Below, piece by piece: positions 44,114-55,616 of a stretch of 64,000 nucleotides of DNA. Below the pieces are notes generated by a model. That model was not told the origin of the DNA and made no database searches. It saw only the letters and a list, made by a program, of their open reading frames with translations. This DNA is from Dryocosmus kuriphilus (Eukaryota; Arthropoda; Insecta; Hymenoptera; Cynipidae), in assembly GCA_038277395.1 (NCBI GenBank), contig CM076195.1:161171911-161235910 (forward strand). Direction: 5' to 3'. Position 1 is the stretch's first letter. Each line of letters opens with the position of its first letter. The translations under genes and the position numbers were made by a program.

Positions 44114-45262
44114 TACATTCTCATCAGAGAAGATATTAGATTTATGTGAAATTTGACTTTCGAGGATTTCATGAAATCTCCACGTTTTGAGACCCCCTGA
44201 GTCAGAAAAAACGGTTATGACGACCGTGTCTGTCTGTTTGTTGTCGTCGTCGTTCTCGTTGTCGTTGTCGTCGTCGTTCTCGTTGTCGTTGTCGTCGTCG
44301 TCGTCTGTGGTCGCGATAACTTTCGAAGGACTAATCGGATTGGAGTGCGCTTTGGTACACTTCTTTAAGGGATAAAAAGAAAGGATGAGTTCGTTAACCA
44401 GCGGTTTGACCAACGGTTGTGGTTTTAGCCATCAAAAACGGTTTTCACAAAATCAAAAAATCCATTTTTCGGCTAAACTATGAGAGATACAAAAAAAATG
44501 CAAAAAAGTAAAATTATTCACATAAAAAAAATCTATAAATTTTGTCTTAACCGTTCCTTGATAAAGTGAACTGTTTTTGTTTAATCAAGAAAGCACTATT
44601 AAAATTAAAGAAGTTTGGTTTTCCGCCAGAATATTCAAGATACAAAAAAATGGGAAAGAACAAAGTTGTTCAATTAAAAAATATCTATAAATTTTGTTCT
44701 AACCATTTTTTGTTAAAATGCACGGTTTTTGTTTTGATCGATGAAACGTTATTAAAAATAAAAATTTTCAAATTTCCCGCCAAACTATGCAAGATACGGA
44801 AAAATGATAATAAAGAAAGTTGTTTGCCCTCAAAAGGTCTACAAATTTGTTCTCTATCATTTTTTTGAGCAGACACGTAGTTTTTGAGTTATTCGTGAAA
44901 TTGTTATGAAATATAGAGAAAACCACTTTTCAGGAAAACTGTGCAAGATATGAGAAAATATTAACAAGCAGAATTGTTCACCTTGGAAAGAGCTACAAAA
45001 TTTATTTATAGGGCTCATCGTTTTAGTTTTAAGAATCGAAATCCTGTATTGTGAAAATTTGGAAAATCACAAAAAAACTTTACCAATCTACAATGTGTTT
45101 AAAAAAAATGTAATTATCGAGCGCGAAGCGCGAGTGCCGTAAATAACGTATCGAGCGCGAAGCGCGATTGCCAACGGACGCGCGCCGTAGGCGCGCTCAT
45201 ACTTCGCGCGAAGCGCGGCGCGCGATGAGAATGTGCCCGCAAAGCGGGCAGATTTTTTTTAA
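44114..45262 (+). repeat. CATTCTC-family unit, type B, with CpG-rich end block
   Basis: Tract at 44240-44305; monomers; CpG block from 45111 with hairpin GCGCGCC-GTA-GGCGCGC at 45180-45196 and CCCGCAAAGCGGG at the end. The block is shorter than at 4462 and lacks the CTTAAGG stem. Confidence 0.85.
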
Positions 45263-45572
45263 TCCAGTTTGATAAGTAAACACCTTTAGGGTTGTTGTTT
45301 GTGTTATGCCAGTCTTTCTGTTTTGCGTTAAGATCTCGCATTAAAATGTACCAATTGCTTGAATTTTGGAGGTTTAGTTTGTTAAAAAGTATTTGCATGT
45401 CAGTTATAAAGTCCGATCTTGTGTCACCTGCTGCATATGCGCTTATTATAAATAATGTTATGTTTAGACTTGTTTTTATTTTTATTATTGTTGTTTCAAG
45501 TGCATGCATTTTACTAATCTCTATTAACGAAATTTTTTGGAATTTCATATCTTCTTTAATTAAAATTGCCAA
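45263..45572 (-). pseudogene. LINE endonuclease fragment (different family)
   Basis: The minus strand reads MAILIKEDMKFQKISLIEI, ETTIIKIKTSLNITLFIISA, FITDMQILFNKLNLQNSSNW and then RDLNAKQKDWHNTNNNPKG, resembling the middle of a Jockey-like APE endonuclease. The family usually has Gly where Arg stands in the RDLNAK motif. It is cut off at 45262 by the CATTCTC unit and has no reverse transcriptase. Confidence 0.75.
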
Positions 45573-45574
45573 AA

Positions 45575-45770
45575 TTAGCTTAATGTTGGCTGCCAGCTCT
45601 GGCTTGATGCTCGCTCTGACAGCTAGACAAGCTTTGGACTATTTATCCTGCCGACATTGGCTCAAAGCCGGCTGACAGCCGTCTGCTGAGAGTGGGCCAA
45701 TATTGGTCCAATTGTTACGATCGGCTGGCGAGTGGCAATGTCTGACTGGGTTGTGGTTAGATCAAGGTTA
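45575..45770. repeat. GC-richer repeat fragment
   Basis: Contains GGCTGCCAGC, GCCGGCTGACAGCC and TGGGCCAATATTGGTCC, short inverted words akin to the small tandem repeat at 35340-35460. Probably a MITE remnant. Confidence 0.4.
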
Positions 45771-46211
45771 AATATCGTTAGTTCAGATATACATTTTTTT
45801 CTGTGAAATATTTAAAGAGAAAAAGGAGAGGAAAGTTTCTCGAAAACAGGGAAAAAAGGAATTTTTAAAAAAAGAGAAGGGAAGGGATTGTTACATTTTT
45901 CAATGAAGAGCATATGATAAAATTTAGAGAACTGTCTACTGACCTACTTTTGCTCATCTTCATTTACGATTATAGCCTTATTTTGTCATGTCACGTTGTT
46001 TTTCAAATTTTTGTTTCCTGCTTTTACTCAAAAGTGACCTCAAGCACTTTGTCGACACACATACTGAATGGGAACAATTTTCAGGTAAATAATTAAAATA
46101 CTACTTCTATTCTAATTATTTGCCTGGAACACTTACATATTCTGATGAAAATAATCAACATCTCAACATTTATGCTATACAGGGAATAATTTTCAATGCC
46201 TTGTCGGTTAG
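45771..46211. other. Upstream region of the secreted-peptide gene
   Basis: AT-rich with no repeat family recognised. It probably holds the upstream control region, but I cannot name sites with confidence. Confidence 0.4.
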
Positions 46212-46247
46212 TATATATAGCAGTGCATATATTCTAAATTAATCAGT
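46212..46247 (+). promoter_or_regulatory. Core promoter: TATA box and TCAGT initiator
   Basis: TATATATA lies at 46212-46218 and TCAGT at 46243-46247. The spacing of about 31-33 bp fits arthropod TATA/initiator promoters. The 5' leader would be about 29 bases to the ATG at 46274. Confidence 0.7.
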
Positions 46248-46273
46248 CGCCGATCACGAAATTTATAGATAAA

Positions 46274-46838
46274 ATGAAGATCTCTGTGTATATTCTAATT
46301 CTTATATTTGCGGTTTCTCCTGGTTTTGTCGGTAAGTGTTTTTGACTGACTTTCTTCCAATATTCAGAATTTTCACTACCAACTTCAGGCCTTTACTGAA
46401 ACTTGCAAAATCTACAATTATCTTTCATTATAATTATATTGTATGGTTACTAAGATTTTTAAAAGTGTGTCGTTATGTTCCTATTTTTTAGAACCAGTGC
46501 CAGCAGAAACTGACGCCTATTATACTAATCCATTTCCTGCGTCTTTGAACAAACCTACTGAAAGCTTTGCAAGAAAGGCACAACGAAGAATACGAAATTT
46601 GGTGCCAGGAAAAAACAGTCCTTCCTCGAGTGGACCAAACAATGAGAATACACAGGTACCACGTACTAATGCTTATTATACTGGACCATTTCCTGCGTCT
46701 TTGAACAAACCTCCTGAAAGCTTCGCAAGCAAGACAAAACGAAAACTACAAAATATGTTGCCAGGATTACCTAACTACCGTCCTCGCTGGAATGAACCAC
46801 AATATGAGAGACTTCACTCTGAACGCAACAGACGTTGA
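46274..46838 (+). CDS. Secreted cationic peptide precursor with two internal repeats (two exons)
   Basis: Exon 1 coding is 46274-46331 (starts MKISVYILILIFAVSPGFV, a typical signal peptide). A GTAAGT donor follows at 46332. The intron ends in a pyrimidine tract and AG at 46490-46491. Exon 2 coding is 46492-46838, ending TGA. The split codon gives Glu, so mature sequence begins EPVPAET. The product has about 134 residues. It carries two copies of a module of about 33 residues (AYYTNPFPASLNKP and AYYTGPFPASLNKP; then ESFA followed by Lys/Arg-rich stretches ending in PG), with 22 of 33 identical positions and a DNA period of 156 bp. The linker is Ser/Asn/Pro-rich; the tail ends in RNRR. It has no cysteines. 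A host-defence or venom-type peptide is possible, but I recognise no family. Confidence 0.75.
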
Positions 46839-46897
46839 CAGTACCGATTCGGTACAACTTCCTGGTGGGCACATCCGAGAACGTTTTTAAAACATTA

Positions 46898-46903
46898 AAT
46901 AAA
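46898..46903 (+). terminator. Polyadenylation signal AATAAA
   Basis: First AATAAA after the stop codon, 60 bp downstream. It lies at the edge of the small foldback repeat. Confidence 0.55.
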
Positions 46904-47021
46904 CGTCCTAAGTCAGGCCAAATAACGTTCCAAAAACGTTCAATGTTCCAAATACGTCCTAAAAACGTTCTTGAAACATTAAACGCTTTTAGAACGTCAT
47001 TTGGCCTGACTTAAGACGTTC
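46901..47021. repeat. Small foldback downstream of the peptide gene
   Basis: About 46901-46930 (CGTCCTAAGTCAGGCCAAAT) is inverted at 46991-47021, with several copies of AACGTTC/GAACGTT between and beyond. It resembles a MITE; outer limits may reach 46880 and 47090. Confidence 0.65.
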
Positions 47022-47263
47022 TTTGGAACGTTCGAAGAATGATTTCCGACTTTTAGGTCTGAGAAACGTTTTTCGAACGTTCTGTTTATGTCCTGAAATT
47101 GTGTGTGTATTAGATATTTCGACTTGTTAATTAACGATTGAAATTAATATTTTGATTATCTTATTCTTTTCTAGATATTTTAGGGATAACATTATTTTCA
47201 TAGCCTTAAGTTCTATAATTTTAGTTTGTACCTTTGTATTACACCTTCAAGATCTTTCCTTAA

Positions 47264-47836
47264 GGGAACAGTCTCGTGCTCAGCCGAAAGATTTAAGTGA
47301 TTTTCAGCCATCTTTTTCCCAGCCACTAGTGGGTATAATTGAATAATTATTATTATTGTTTATTTATACAATCTTTGAGCTCACAAAAATATTTTTTTTG
47401 AACAAATTAATTTTTTTATATAGTTTTATTTTATGGTAAAGAATTCTCTAAAAAAACGGTGTGCACGATAACTCAAAAAATAATCGGCCGATTTTGTTCA
47501 AAAGAGGAAATATTTCTTAAATGATTTCGGAAACCTTCATTGGGTGACATTTGCAATTTTTCAAAAAAAAATGGCATTTAAGAAATATTTCCTCATTTGA
47601 GCAAAGTCGGTCGATTAGCTTTTGAGTTATCGTGCACTACATTTTTTTAGAGACTTCCTTTATTGTAAAATAAAGCTGTATAAACAAATTAATTCGTTAA
47701 AATAATATATTTTTGTGAGTTTAAAGACTGTATAAATAAATAATAAAAATAATAATTCAATTATACCTAGTAGTCGCTGAGAAAAAAAATTATTGAAAAT
47801 CACTTAAATTTCTCGGATGAGCACGAGACTGTTCCC
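47264..47836. mobile_element. 573-bp palindromic MITE with TTAA duplications
   Basis: Flanked by TTAA at 47260-47263 and 47837-47840. Ends GGGAACAGTCTCGTGCTCA pair almost perfectly, and the inverted similarity runs through most of the element (CACGATAACTCAAAA and TTTTGAGTTATCGTGC near 47462 and 47618; GAGGAAATATTTCTTAAATG and its inverse). TTAA targets are typical of piggyBac-like elements. Confidence 0.85.
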
Positions 47837-47849
47837 TTAAGACCTTCAC

Positions 47850-50109
47850 AATGCGTAAATCATAATTTTGCCAAATTACCTTCAATACTAGGAACGTGCT
47901 GTACCTTTACTCTGCCGTGCAGAATAAGAAAGCGGTAACTACGTTTGGTATTTGGGCCTTCTATTAACATTTTTTTCCAATATATTCAAATGGAAAACAA
48001 TTGCGAAGGTGAAAAATCCTAAATGTATTTACGGTTTTCTTGTTTTGCACGGCAGTACTCTTGTCAAATTGTCTCTTTGTGGCTTCGAATCTGTCTTCGC
48101 GCTTTGAAGCTTCAAATTTGTAAAACTTTATGTTTAATGATTTATGGAACTGGTTTTAATTCTCCCTCCTACGCAAAATATACCTCTTCCAAACTTGAGA
48201 ATAACCTCAAACATTACTTTTATATAAAACTTCTTAGTTTTCATCTTGATTTACTCTTAATCACATGTTTGTAAATATTATCATCTTTTTATTTAAATAT
48301 ACAGTGTTAAATTTATTATTTTTCGTGTTTTATTTCTATCGAATTGCGACATTTATTACTGTCACTATAAAAAGTCCTGACTCCTCAGGTTTGAAAGGCT
48401 GTAGCTCGGCAGGGAAAAAGGTGAGTGATTTTTGGAAAACGCGACCTGAATCTATGAAGTCTGCTGCATCGGACTGTATTTTACTGCATGTTGGCAAAAA
48501 TTTTTGTTTCTTGTTTTTGAATGAACGACGAAAAACGAGGTCGTCGAGTCCATTTTTGGGAAAGACATACTTTCACCACTTGGCTGCAATTGTAGTGGAA
48601 AAATTTTAAGAAAATTCAAGCTTGTTGTGCAAGATCTTCTGAATCCATTAAAAGGCTCGAAATTTGAAAATATCCAAAAATATTCTTTTAATTAGCATTT
48701 TTGTGGAAGGCCTTTATTTCGTGACTGGAAGTTATTGTGCTGCTTAAAAGTCTCAAAATGTGAAGTCGGGCACATTGTTTGTAATCGTGTAGTTGAAAAT
48801 TGATTAAAATTGTATTAAAATATAAAAAAAGTCATTTCCAACAACTGAAGGTTAATTGAGTTTTAATTTAAATAAAAATTAATCTTCTGCTCTCATCACT
48901 ATAATATCATTAACATAATAAGAACATAAAGAGAAAAGTATAGGATTACGATCATGCAGAGAGTAACAGTAACAAGAATAATATATCTACATTTTTCAAA
49001 AAATTATTAATTAATTGAAATATTAAACAATTCCGGCAGAAATGCGGATCACCAAAATTTTAAAACATAAATCACTCTTGTCTCAGTTTCAGTTTTTGGA
49101 CCGCTGGAAGTAAATAATGACACGCCAGTTAATTGTGCGACGTTTCGTTAGCTTGGTTCGATAATTACACCAAAAAATTTTATTAAACGCCATAAATAAT
49201 ATTAGGAAATGTCACATAACAAAGGTTAGATGCGATAATTAAATTTAGAAAATTAATTACAAATATGGTCCAGATTTAAACATTGATAAAGTTCAATCAG
49301 TCAAGCACCGAAAAGGCATAATTAAATACTACATTGTGAAAAATCGATACAACGATGACTGAGCAAGTGATAAGAACAAGTAGGCTACAATATACCATGA
49401 ATGTGTATATGTGCGTGAATGAATAAGTATCAAAGAATCTGTATCTGCAGGGGAAAAAATTAGTTGAGCTAGCGATATTTATCACTGTTCTGGCCGTAAA
49501 TATATACATTTGTGAATAGTCAAGCTAAAGATATCACATAGCTGAATTAAAGATATTAGAATTGTTAATTGAACTTTACATTGAATATAACTCTAATAAG
49601 ACAATAGGAGTATTATTAAAAAAGAGAAGTGAAATTTATACTAGGTTTTACAGGTTATGTTAAGAAGAAAATTTTATAATTGTACAAATATAATAAAATA
49701 TAATATTTCTCATAAAATCTGTTTTAATTTAGGGACAAACGTCTCATAGAGAGGACTTTTCGTATTGAAATATTAAATTTTAGACAAAATATTTGAAACT
49801 TTTGAATAGACTATATTAAAATCTCACATAATTGTAATGAAGTTTTATATATTTTTCCTCATATCCGGTATTTTCATTGCGAGAAACTCTCTCTTGGTAC
49901 TTTTGTCCCTAAATATAAGCGCAGTTTATGAAAAATTAAAAACTTGAGTGTGTTTAAAGGAATGCATGTAATAGAAAGTAAAATTCCTATTTTTTAAACT
50001 TTATTTCTAGTTTTGGCACCAAAAAAATATTAAAAAATCATCTTTAAATTATCAAATTATTCAAGATTCTAAAAAAAATGTTTCGACCACCTTAACATAT
50101 TTGTATATG
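47850..50109. other. AT-rich region, nothing recognised
   Basis: Some open frames exist on both strands, but none has a motif, a plausible start context or protein-like composition. No repeat family of this window was seen here. Confidence 0.45.
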
Positions 50110-50374
50110 TTACCGGCAAAGCCCGAAGCGCCGCACTATGGGAGATTTGGAAAAAATTTTGAACAAAAATCATAATCTTTTGAACGGTGAAAGATATCGA
50201 CATAACAGCGGCAAATTTATTGCTTATGTAATGTAGAATAGAGGAAAACTATAGGGGTTATTATAATTTGTGCCTTTGACCTTGAAAACTAGGGTCAAAG
50301 TTGGACTTTTTTGAAATAATGTTAAACTTTCCACATTTTCTCCCTCAAGCTGGTAGTAAGTTAATATTTTTCTA

Positions 50375-50890
50375 GCATATTTTTGTAGGATTTTTCAATG
50401 ACGAATCCGGATCCATCGCTAAAATTTCGATTAAGTATAGTAGTCATTGAGAAAAACGCGTCAAGAGTTGAGGGTATAGCGGTTGTCTTTGATCTTCGTT
50501 GTTTATAGTGGATATCATCTTATTTAATAAAAAGAATACATAATTTTGTAGGATTTTGAACGAGGAATCTGAATCCATCGTCATAATTGCGATTAAACAT
50601 AGTGTTCATTCAGAAAAACGCGTCTAAAGTCGAGGAAATAACGGTTTTCCTGGATCTTCGATGTTTATCGAACTGCGTACTGTAGATATCATCTTATTTT
50701 ATAAAAAGAATACATAATTTTGTAGGATTTTGAACGAGGAACACGAATCCATCGCCACAATTCCTATTTAACGTAGTGGCCATTGAGAAAAACGCACCCA
50801 CAGTCGAGGGAAAGCGGTTTTCCTTGATCTTCGTAATTGTTTATCGAACCACGTACTGTAGATATCATCTTATTTCATATCAAAATTCAT
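50375..50890. repeat. Three tandem units of about 165-175 bp in the left arm
   Basis: TTTTGTAGGATTTT starts at 50381, 50544 and 50718. Each unit has ATCCATCG, GAGAAAAACGCG and ATCTTCG. The right arm has two comparable inverted units (about 56880-57220), so the arms differ by one unit. Confidence 0.75.
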
Positions 50891-51103
50891 ATTTTTGTGT
50901 AGTTTCACCTTTCGTTTTATAAATTTGATAAAGTTGATTAAAAGTCAAAATTCGGCATTTTTTATAATACACTCGAATTCTGATTCGATGAAATCAATCA
51001 TAGAATCAGGTAGCAACAACAACTGCTTATTATGTATTCAAAGGTAAGCTATTTTATTGTTATTCGTGTCAATAAAAACTATTATCATGTAAAAATAAAA
51101 TAA

Positions 51104-52378
51104 AAAATCTGCCCGCTTCGCGGGCACATTCTCGTAGCGCGCCTTGCGCGCCACGCTCCGCGCGAAGTATGAGCGCGCCTGGGGCGCGCGTCTGTTGGCA
51201 CTCGCGCTTCGCGCTCGATGCGTTATTTACGGGACTCGCGCTTCGCGCTCGATAAATTATTCACCTCGCGCTACGCACTCGGTGTTTATGGATCGTATAA
51301 ACCTTTAAATTAAAAATTCCAAAAGAAACTATTTTACTTAAGGCTCTAGCGCCCTTAAGGAATAGATTCGCATCATGACACTCGCGCTTCGCGCTCGATA
51401 ATCACATTTTTTTAAATGACATTGTAGATTAGTAAAGTTTTTTTGTGATTTTCCAAATTTTCACAATACAGGATTTTGATCCTTAAAAGTAAAATGTTGA
51501 GTCCTATAAATAAATTTTGTAGCTCTTTCCAAGGTGAACAATTCTGCTTGTTAACATTTTCTCATATCTTGCATAGTTTTGCTGAAAAGTGGTTTTCTTT
51601 ATATTTCATAACATATTTCACGAATAACAAAAAATTCGCGTCTGCTCAAAAAAATGATAGAGAGAAAATTTGTAGATCTTTTCGAGGCAAACAACTTTGT
51701 TTGTTATCATTTTTTCGTATCTTGCATAGTTTGGCGGGAAATTTCGAATTTTTGATTTTTAATAACGTTTTATCCATTAAAACAAAAACCGTGCATTTTA
51801 CCAAAAAATGGTTGAAACAAAATTTGTAAATATTTTTGAATTGAACAACTTGGTTGTTTACCATTTTTTTTTATCTTGAATATTTTGGTGGGAAAACCAG
51901 AGTTTTTTAATTTTAATAGTGTTTTCTTGATTAAAACAAAAACCGTTCATTTTATCAAAAAACGGTTAAGACAAAATTGGTAGATTTTTTTTAGGTGAAA
52001 AATTTTACTCTCTTACATTTTCTTTGTATCTCTCATAGTTTAGCCGGAAAATGGATTTTTTTGTTTTGTGAAAACCGTTCTTGAAGGATAAAACCATAAC
52101 TGTTCGTCAAAAACCGCTGGTTAACGAACTGGTCCTTTCCTTTTACCCCCTAAAGAAGTGTACCACGGCGCACTTCAATCCGAATAGTCCTTCGAAAGTT
52201 ACCGCGACCACATACGACAACGCCAACGACGACGACGACAAAGACGACGACAACAGACAGACAGACACCGTTGTAAAAACCGTTTTTTCTGGCTCAGGGG
52301 GTCTCAAAACATGGAGATTTCATGAAATCCGCGAAAGTCAAATTGTACATAAATCTAATACCTTCTCTGATGAGAATT
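51104..52378 (-). repeat. CATTCTC-family unit with CpG block, minus orientation
   Basis: The CpG block 51104-51400 includes GCGCGCC-CCA-GGCGCGC (minus-strand reading, 51173-51189). Monomers follow, then the tract at 52216-52255 and the head near 52360-52378. Confidence 0.8.
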
Positions 52379-52380
52379 AA

Positions 52381-53272
52381 AAAAATTGCATTTTTCAGCA
52401 AAACTATGTAAAAAATGAAGAAATTTACGTTTTAGATATAATTTCATTGATTGGTGAGCTCGAGAAACGTGATGAGAATGCGCGTGAGTAGCGGGCAGAT
52501 TTTTCAATAACTTTTAATAACTTCTTACAGACTGCATAGTAATGTATTTATTGTTTAACAGGACAGTCTTATACGTTTAATGAATAAAGTATGGGTTTTA
52601 TCAAAAAATGATTTTAAGAGAATTTGCAGGTCTTTCCAAGGTGAACAATTCTGCTTGTTAATATTTTCTCATATCTTGCACAGCTTTGCTGAAAAGTGGT
52701 TTCCTTTATATTTCATAAAATATTTCACGAATAACTGAAAAATTCGCGTCTACTCAAACAAATGATAGAGAGCAAATTTGTAGATATTTTTGAGGCGTAC
52801 AACTTTGTTTGTTATCATTTTTTCGTATCTTGCATAGTTTGGCGGGAAATTTGGAATTTTTTATTTTTAATAACGTTTTATCGATTAAAACAAAAACCGT
52901 GCATTTTATCGAAAAACGGTTAAGACAAAATTTGTGGATTTTATTGAGATGAACAATTTTAATCTCTTACATTTTTTTTTTATCTCTCATAGTTTAGCCG
53001 GAAAATGGATTTTTTTATTTTGTGAAAACGGTTTTTGATGGATAAAACGATAACTGTTGGTCAAAAACGACTGGTTAACGAACCCGTCCTTTCTTTTTAC
53101 CCTTTCAAGAAGTGTACCAAAGCGCACTCCAATCCGATTAGTCCTTCGAAAGTTATCGCGACCACAGACGACGACAACGCCCATGACAACGACAACGACG
53201 AAAACGACAACGACGACGAAAACGACAACGACGACGACAACAGACAGACAGACACCGTCGTAAAAACCGTTT
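52381..53272 (-). repeat. Connector plus CATTCTC unit, truncated at its head
   Basis: Connector to 52503, monomers, a long tract at 53165-53245. The head is missing: the sequence stops at about 53272 and meets the next unit head-to-head. Confidence 0.75.
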
Positions 53273-53280
53273 TAAAAAAA

Positions 53281-54487
53281 ACCGGATTTCATGAAATCTC
53301 CACGTTTTGAGACCTCCTGAATCCGAGCAAACGGTTTTTACGACCGTGTCTGTCTGCCTGTTGACGTCGTTGTCGTTGTCGTTGTCGTCGTCGTCGACTG
53401 TTGTGGGAGCCTGTTCCCACGATAACTTTCGAAGGACTAATCGGATTGAGTGCGCTTTGGTACACTTATTTAAGGCATAAACAGAAAGGACGAGTTCGTT
53501 AACCAGCGGTTTTTGACCAAAGGTTATGGTTTTATCCATCAAAACCTGTTTTCACAAAATCAAAAAATCCATTTTCCGGCTGAACTATGTAAAATAAAAA
53601 ATAAATGTTAGAAAGTAAAATTGTTCACCTTAGAAAAATCTACCAATTTTGTCTTAACCGTTTTTTGATAAAATGAACGGTTTTTGATTCAATCAAGAAA
53701 ACGCTATTAAAATTAAAAACCTCTGGTTTCCCGCCAAAATATTGAAGACACGAAAAAATGGCAAAGAACAAAGTTGTTCAATTTAAAGATATCTACAAAT
53801 TTTGTTTTAACTATTTTTTGATAAAATGCACGGTTTTTGTTTTAATCGATAAAACGTTATTCAAAATCAAAAATTTCAAATTTCCTGCCAAACTGTGGAA
53901 GATAAGGAAAAATAATAATAAACAAAGTTGTGCGACTCAAAAAGGTCTACACATTTGCTTTATATCATTTTTTTGAGCAAACGCGCAGTTTTTGAGTTAT
54001 TCGTGAAATATGTTATGAAATATAAAGAAAACCACTTTTCAGCAAAACTGTGCAAGATATGAGAAAATATTAACAAGCAGAATTTTTCACCTTGGAAAGA
54101 GCTACAAAATTTATTAATAGGACTCATCGTTTTACTTTTAAGAATCGAAATCCTCTATTGTGAAATTTGGAAAATCACTAAAAAACTTTACCAATCTACA
54201 ATGTGTTTTAAAAAAATGTAATTATCGAGCGCGAAGCGCGAGTGGCATGATGGGAATGTATTCCTTAAGGGCGATGGAGCCTTAAGTAAAATAATTTCTT
54301 TTGTAATTTTTAATCTAAAGGTTTATACGATCCATAAACACCGAGCGCGTAGCTCAAGGTAAATAATCTATCAAGCGCGAAGCGCGAGTGTAAACAGTCG
54401 CGCGCCCCAGGCGCGCTCATACTTCGCGCGCAGCGCGGCGCGCCCAGCGCGCGATAAGAATGTTCTCGCGCAGCGGGCAGATTTTTT
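53281..54487 (+). repeat. CATTCTC-family unit with CpG block, plus orientation
   Basis: Begins inside the head (GGATTTCATGAAATCTCCAC). Tract 53355-53400. CpG block 54221-54487 with GCGCGCC-CCA-GGCGCGC at 54400-54416 and CTTAAGG stem. Confidence 0.8.
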
Positions 54488-55616
54488 GCATTCTCATCAG
54501 AGAAGGTATAAGATTTATGCAAAATTTGACTTTCGCGGATTTCATGAAATCTCCACGTTTTGAGACCTCCTGAATCCGAAAAAAACGGGTTTTACGACGG
54601 TGTCTGTCTGTTGCCATTGTCGTCGTCGTCGTTGTTTTCGTTGCCGTCGTCATCGTCGTTGTCGTCGTTGTCGTCGGAGTCTGTTCCCACGATAAGTTTC
54701 GAACGGCTAAGCGGATTCGAATGCGCTTTGGTACACTTCTTTGAGCGGTGAAAAGAAAGAACGAGTTCGTCAACCAGCAGTTTTTGACCAACGGTTATGG
54801 TTTTATCCATCAAAAACGGTTTTCACAAAATTAAGAAATCCATTTGCCGACTACACTATGAGAGATAAAAAAAAAATGTAAGAAAGTAAAATTGTTCATC
54901 TTAAAAAAATCTACAAATTTTGTCTTAAACGTTTTTTGATAAAGTGAACGATTTTTGATTTAATCAAGAAAACGCTATTAAAATTAAAAAACTCTGGTTT
55001 CCCGCCAAAATATTCAAGATGCAAAAAAAAATGATAAAGAACAAATTTGTTCAATTTAGAAATATTTACAAATTTTGTTTCAACCATTTTTTGACAAAAT
55101 GCATGGTTCTTGTTTTAATCGATAAAACGTTATTAAAAATCAAAAATTTCAAATTTTTTGCCAAACTATGGAAGATACAGAAAAATAAGAATAAATAAAG
55201 TTGTTGGCCTCAAAAAGGTCTACAAATTTCCTGTCTATCTTTTTTTTTGATCAGACGCGTATTTCTTGAGTTATTATTCGTGAAATATGTTATGAAATAT
55301 AAAGAAAACCACTTTTGAGGAAAACTGCAAGATATGAGAAAATATTAACAAGCAGAATTGTTCACCTTGGAAAGAGCTACAAAATTTGTTTATAAGTCTC
55401 ATCGTTTTACTTTTAAGAATCGAAATCCTCTATTGTGAAAATTTGGAAAATCACTAAAAAACTTTACCAATTTACAATGTCTTTTAAAAAAATGTAATTA
55501 TCGAGCGCGAAGCGCGAGTGCCAACAGACGCGCGCCGCAGGCGCGCTCATACTTCGCCCGAAGCGCGGCGCGCCCAGCGCGCGATGAAAATGTGCCCGCG
55601 CGGCGGGCAGATTTTT
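54488..55616 (+). repeat. CATTCTC-family unit with CpG block
   Basis: Type B head, tract 54612-54680, monomers, CpG block 55497-55616 with GCGCGCC-GCA-GGCGCGC at 55530-55546. Confidence 0.82.

Noticed and set aside
46181..46195. Possible kappaB-like site GGGAATAATTTTC before the peptide gene
   Set aside because: It fits the immune-element consensus poorly, and AT-rich sequence yields such matches by chance.
46443..46490. Unspliced start at 46443 for the secreted peptide
   Set aside because: The upstream exon with a signal peptide, GTAAGT donor and matching phase is far more convincing; the 46443 start lies in the intron.
47152..47346. Short hydrophobic open frame downstream of the peptide gene
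   Set aside because: It runs into the TTAA MITE and has no independent support.
48023..48609. Two open frames between the MITE and the large foldback
   Set aside because: No motif, no codon-use signal visible, no plausible splice partners.
49135..49175. Hammerhead-like GACGTTTCG
   Set aside because: Only the GAAACGTC part is present; no CUGANGA box and no stem II.
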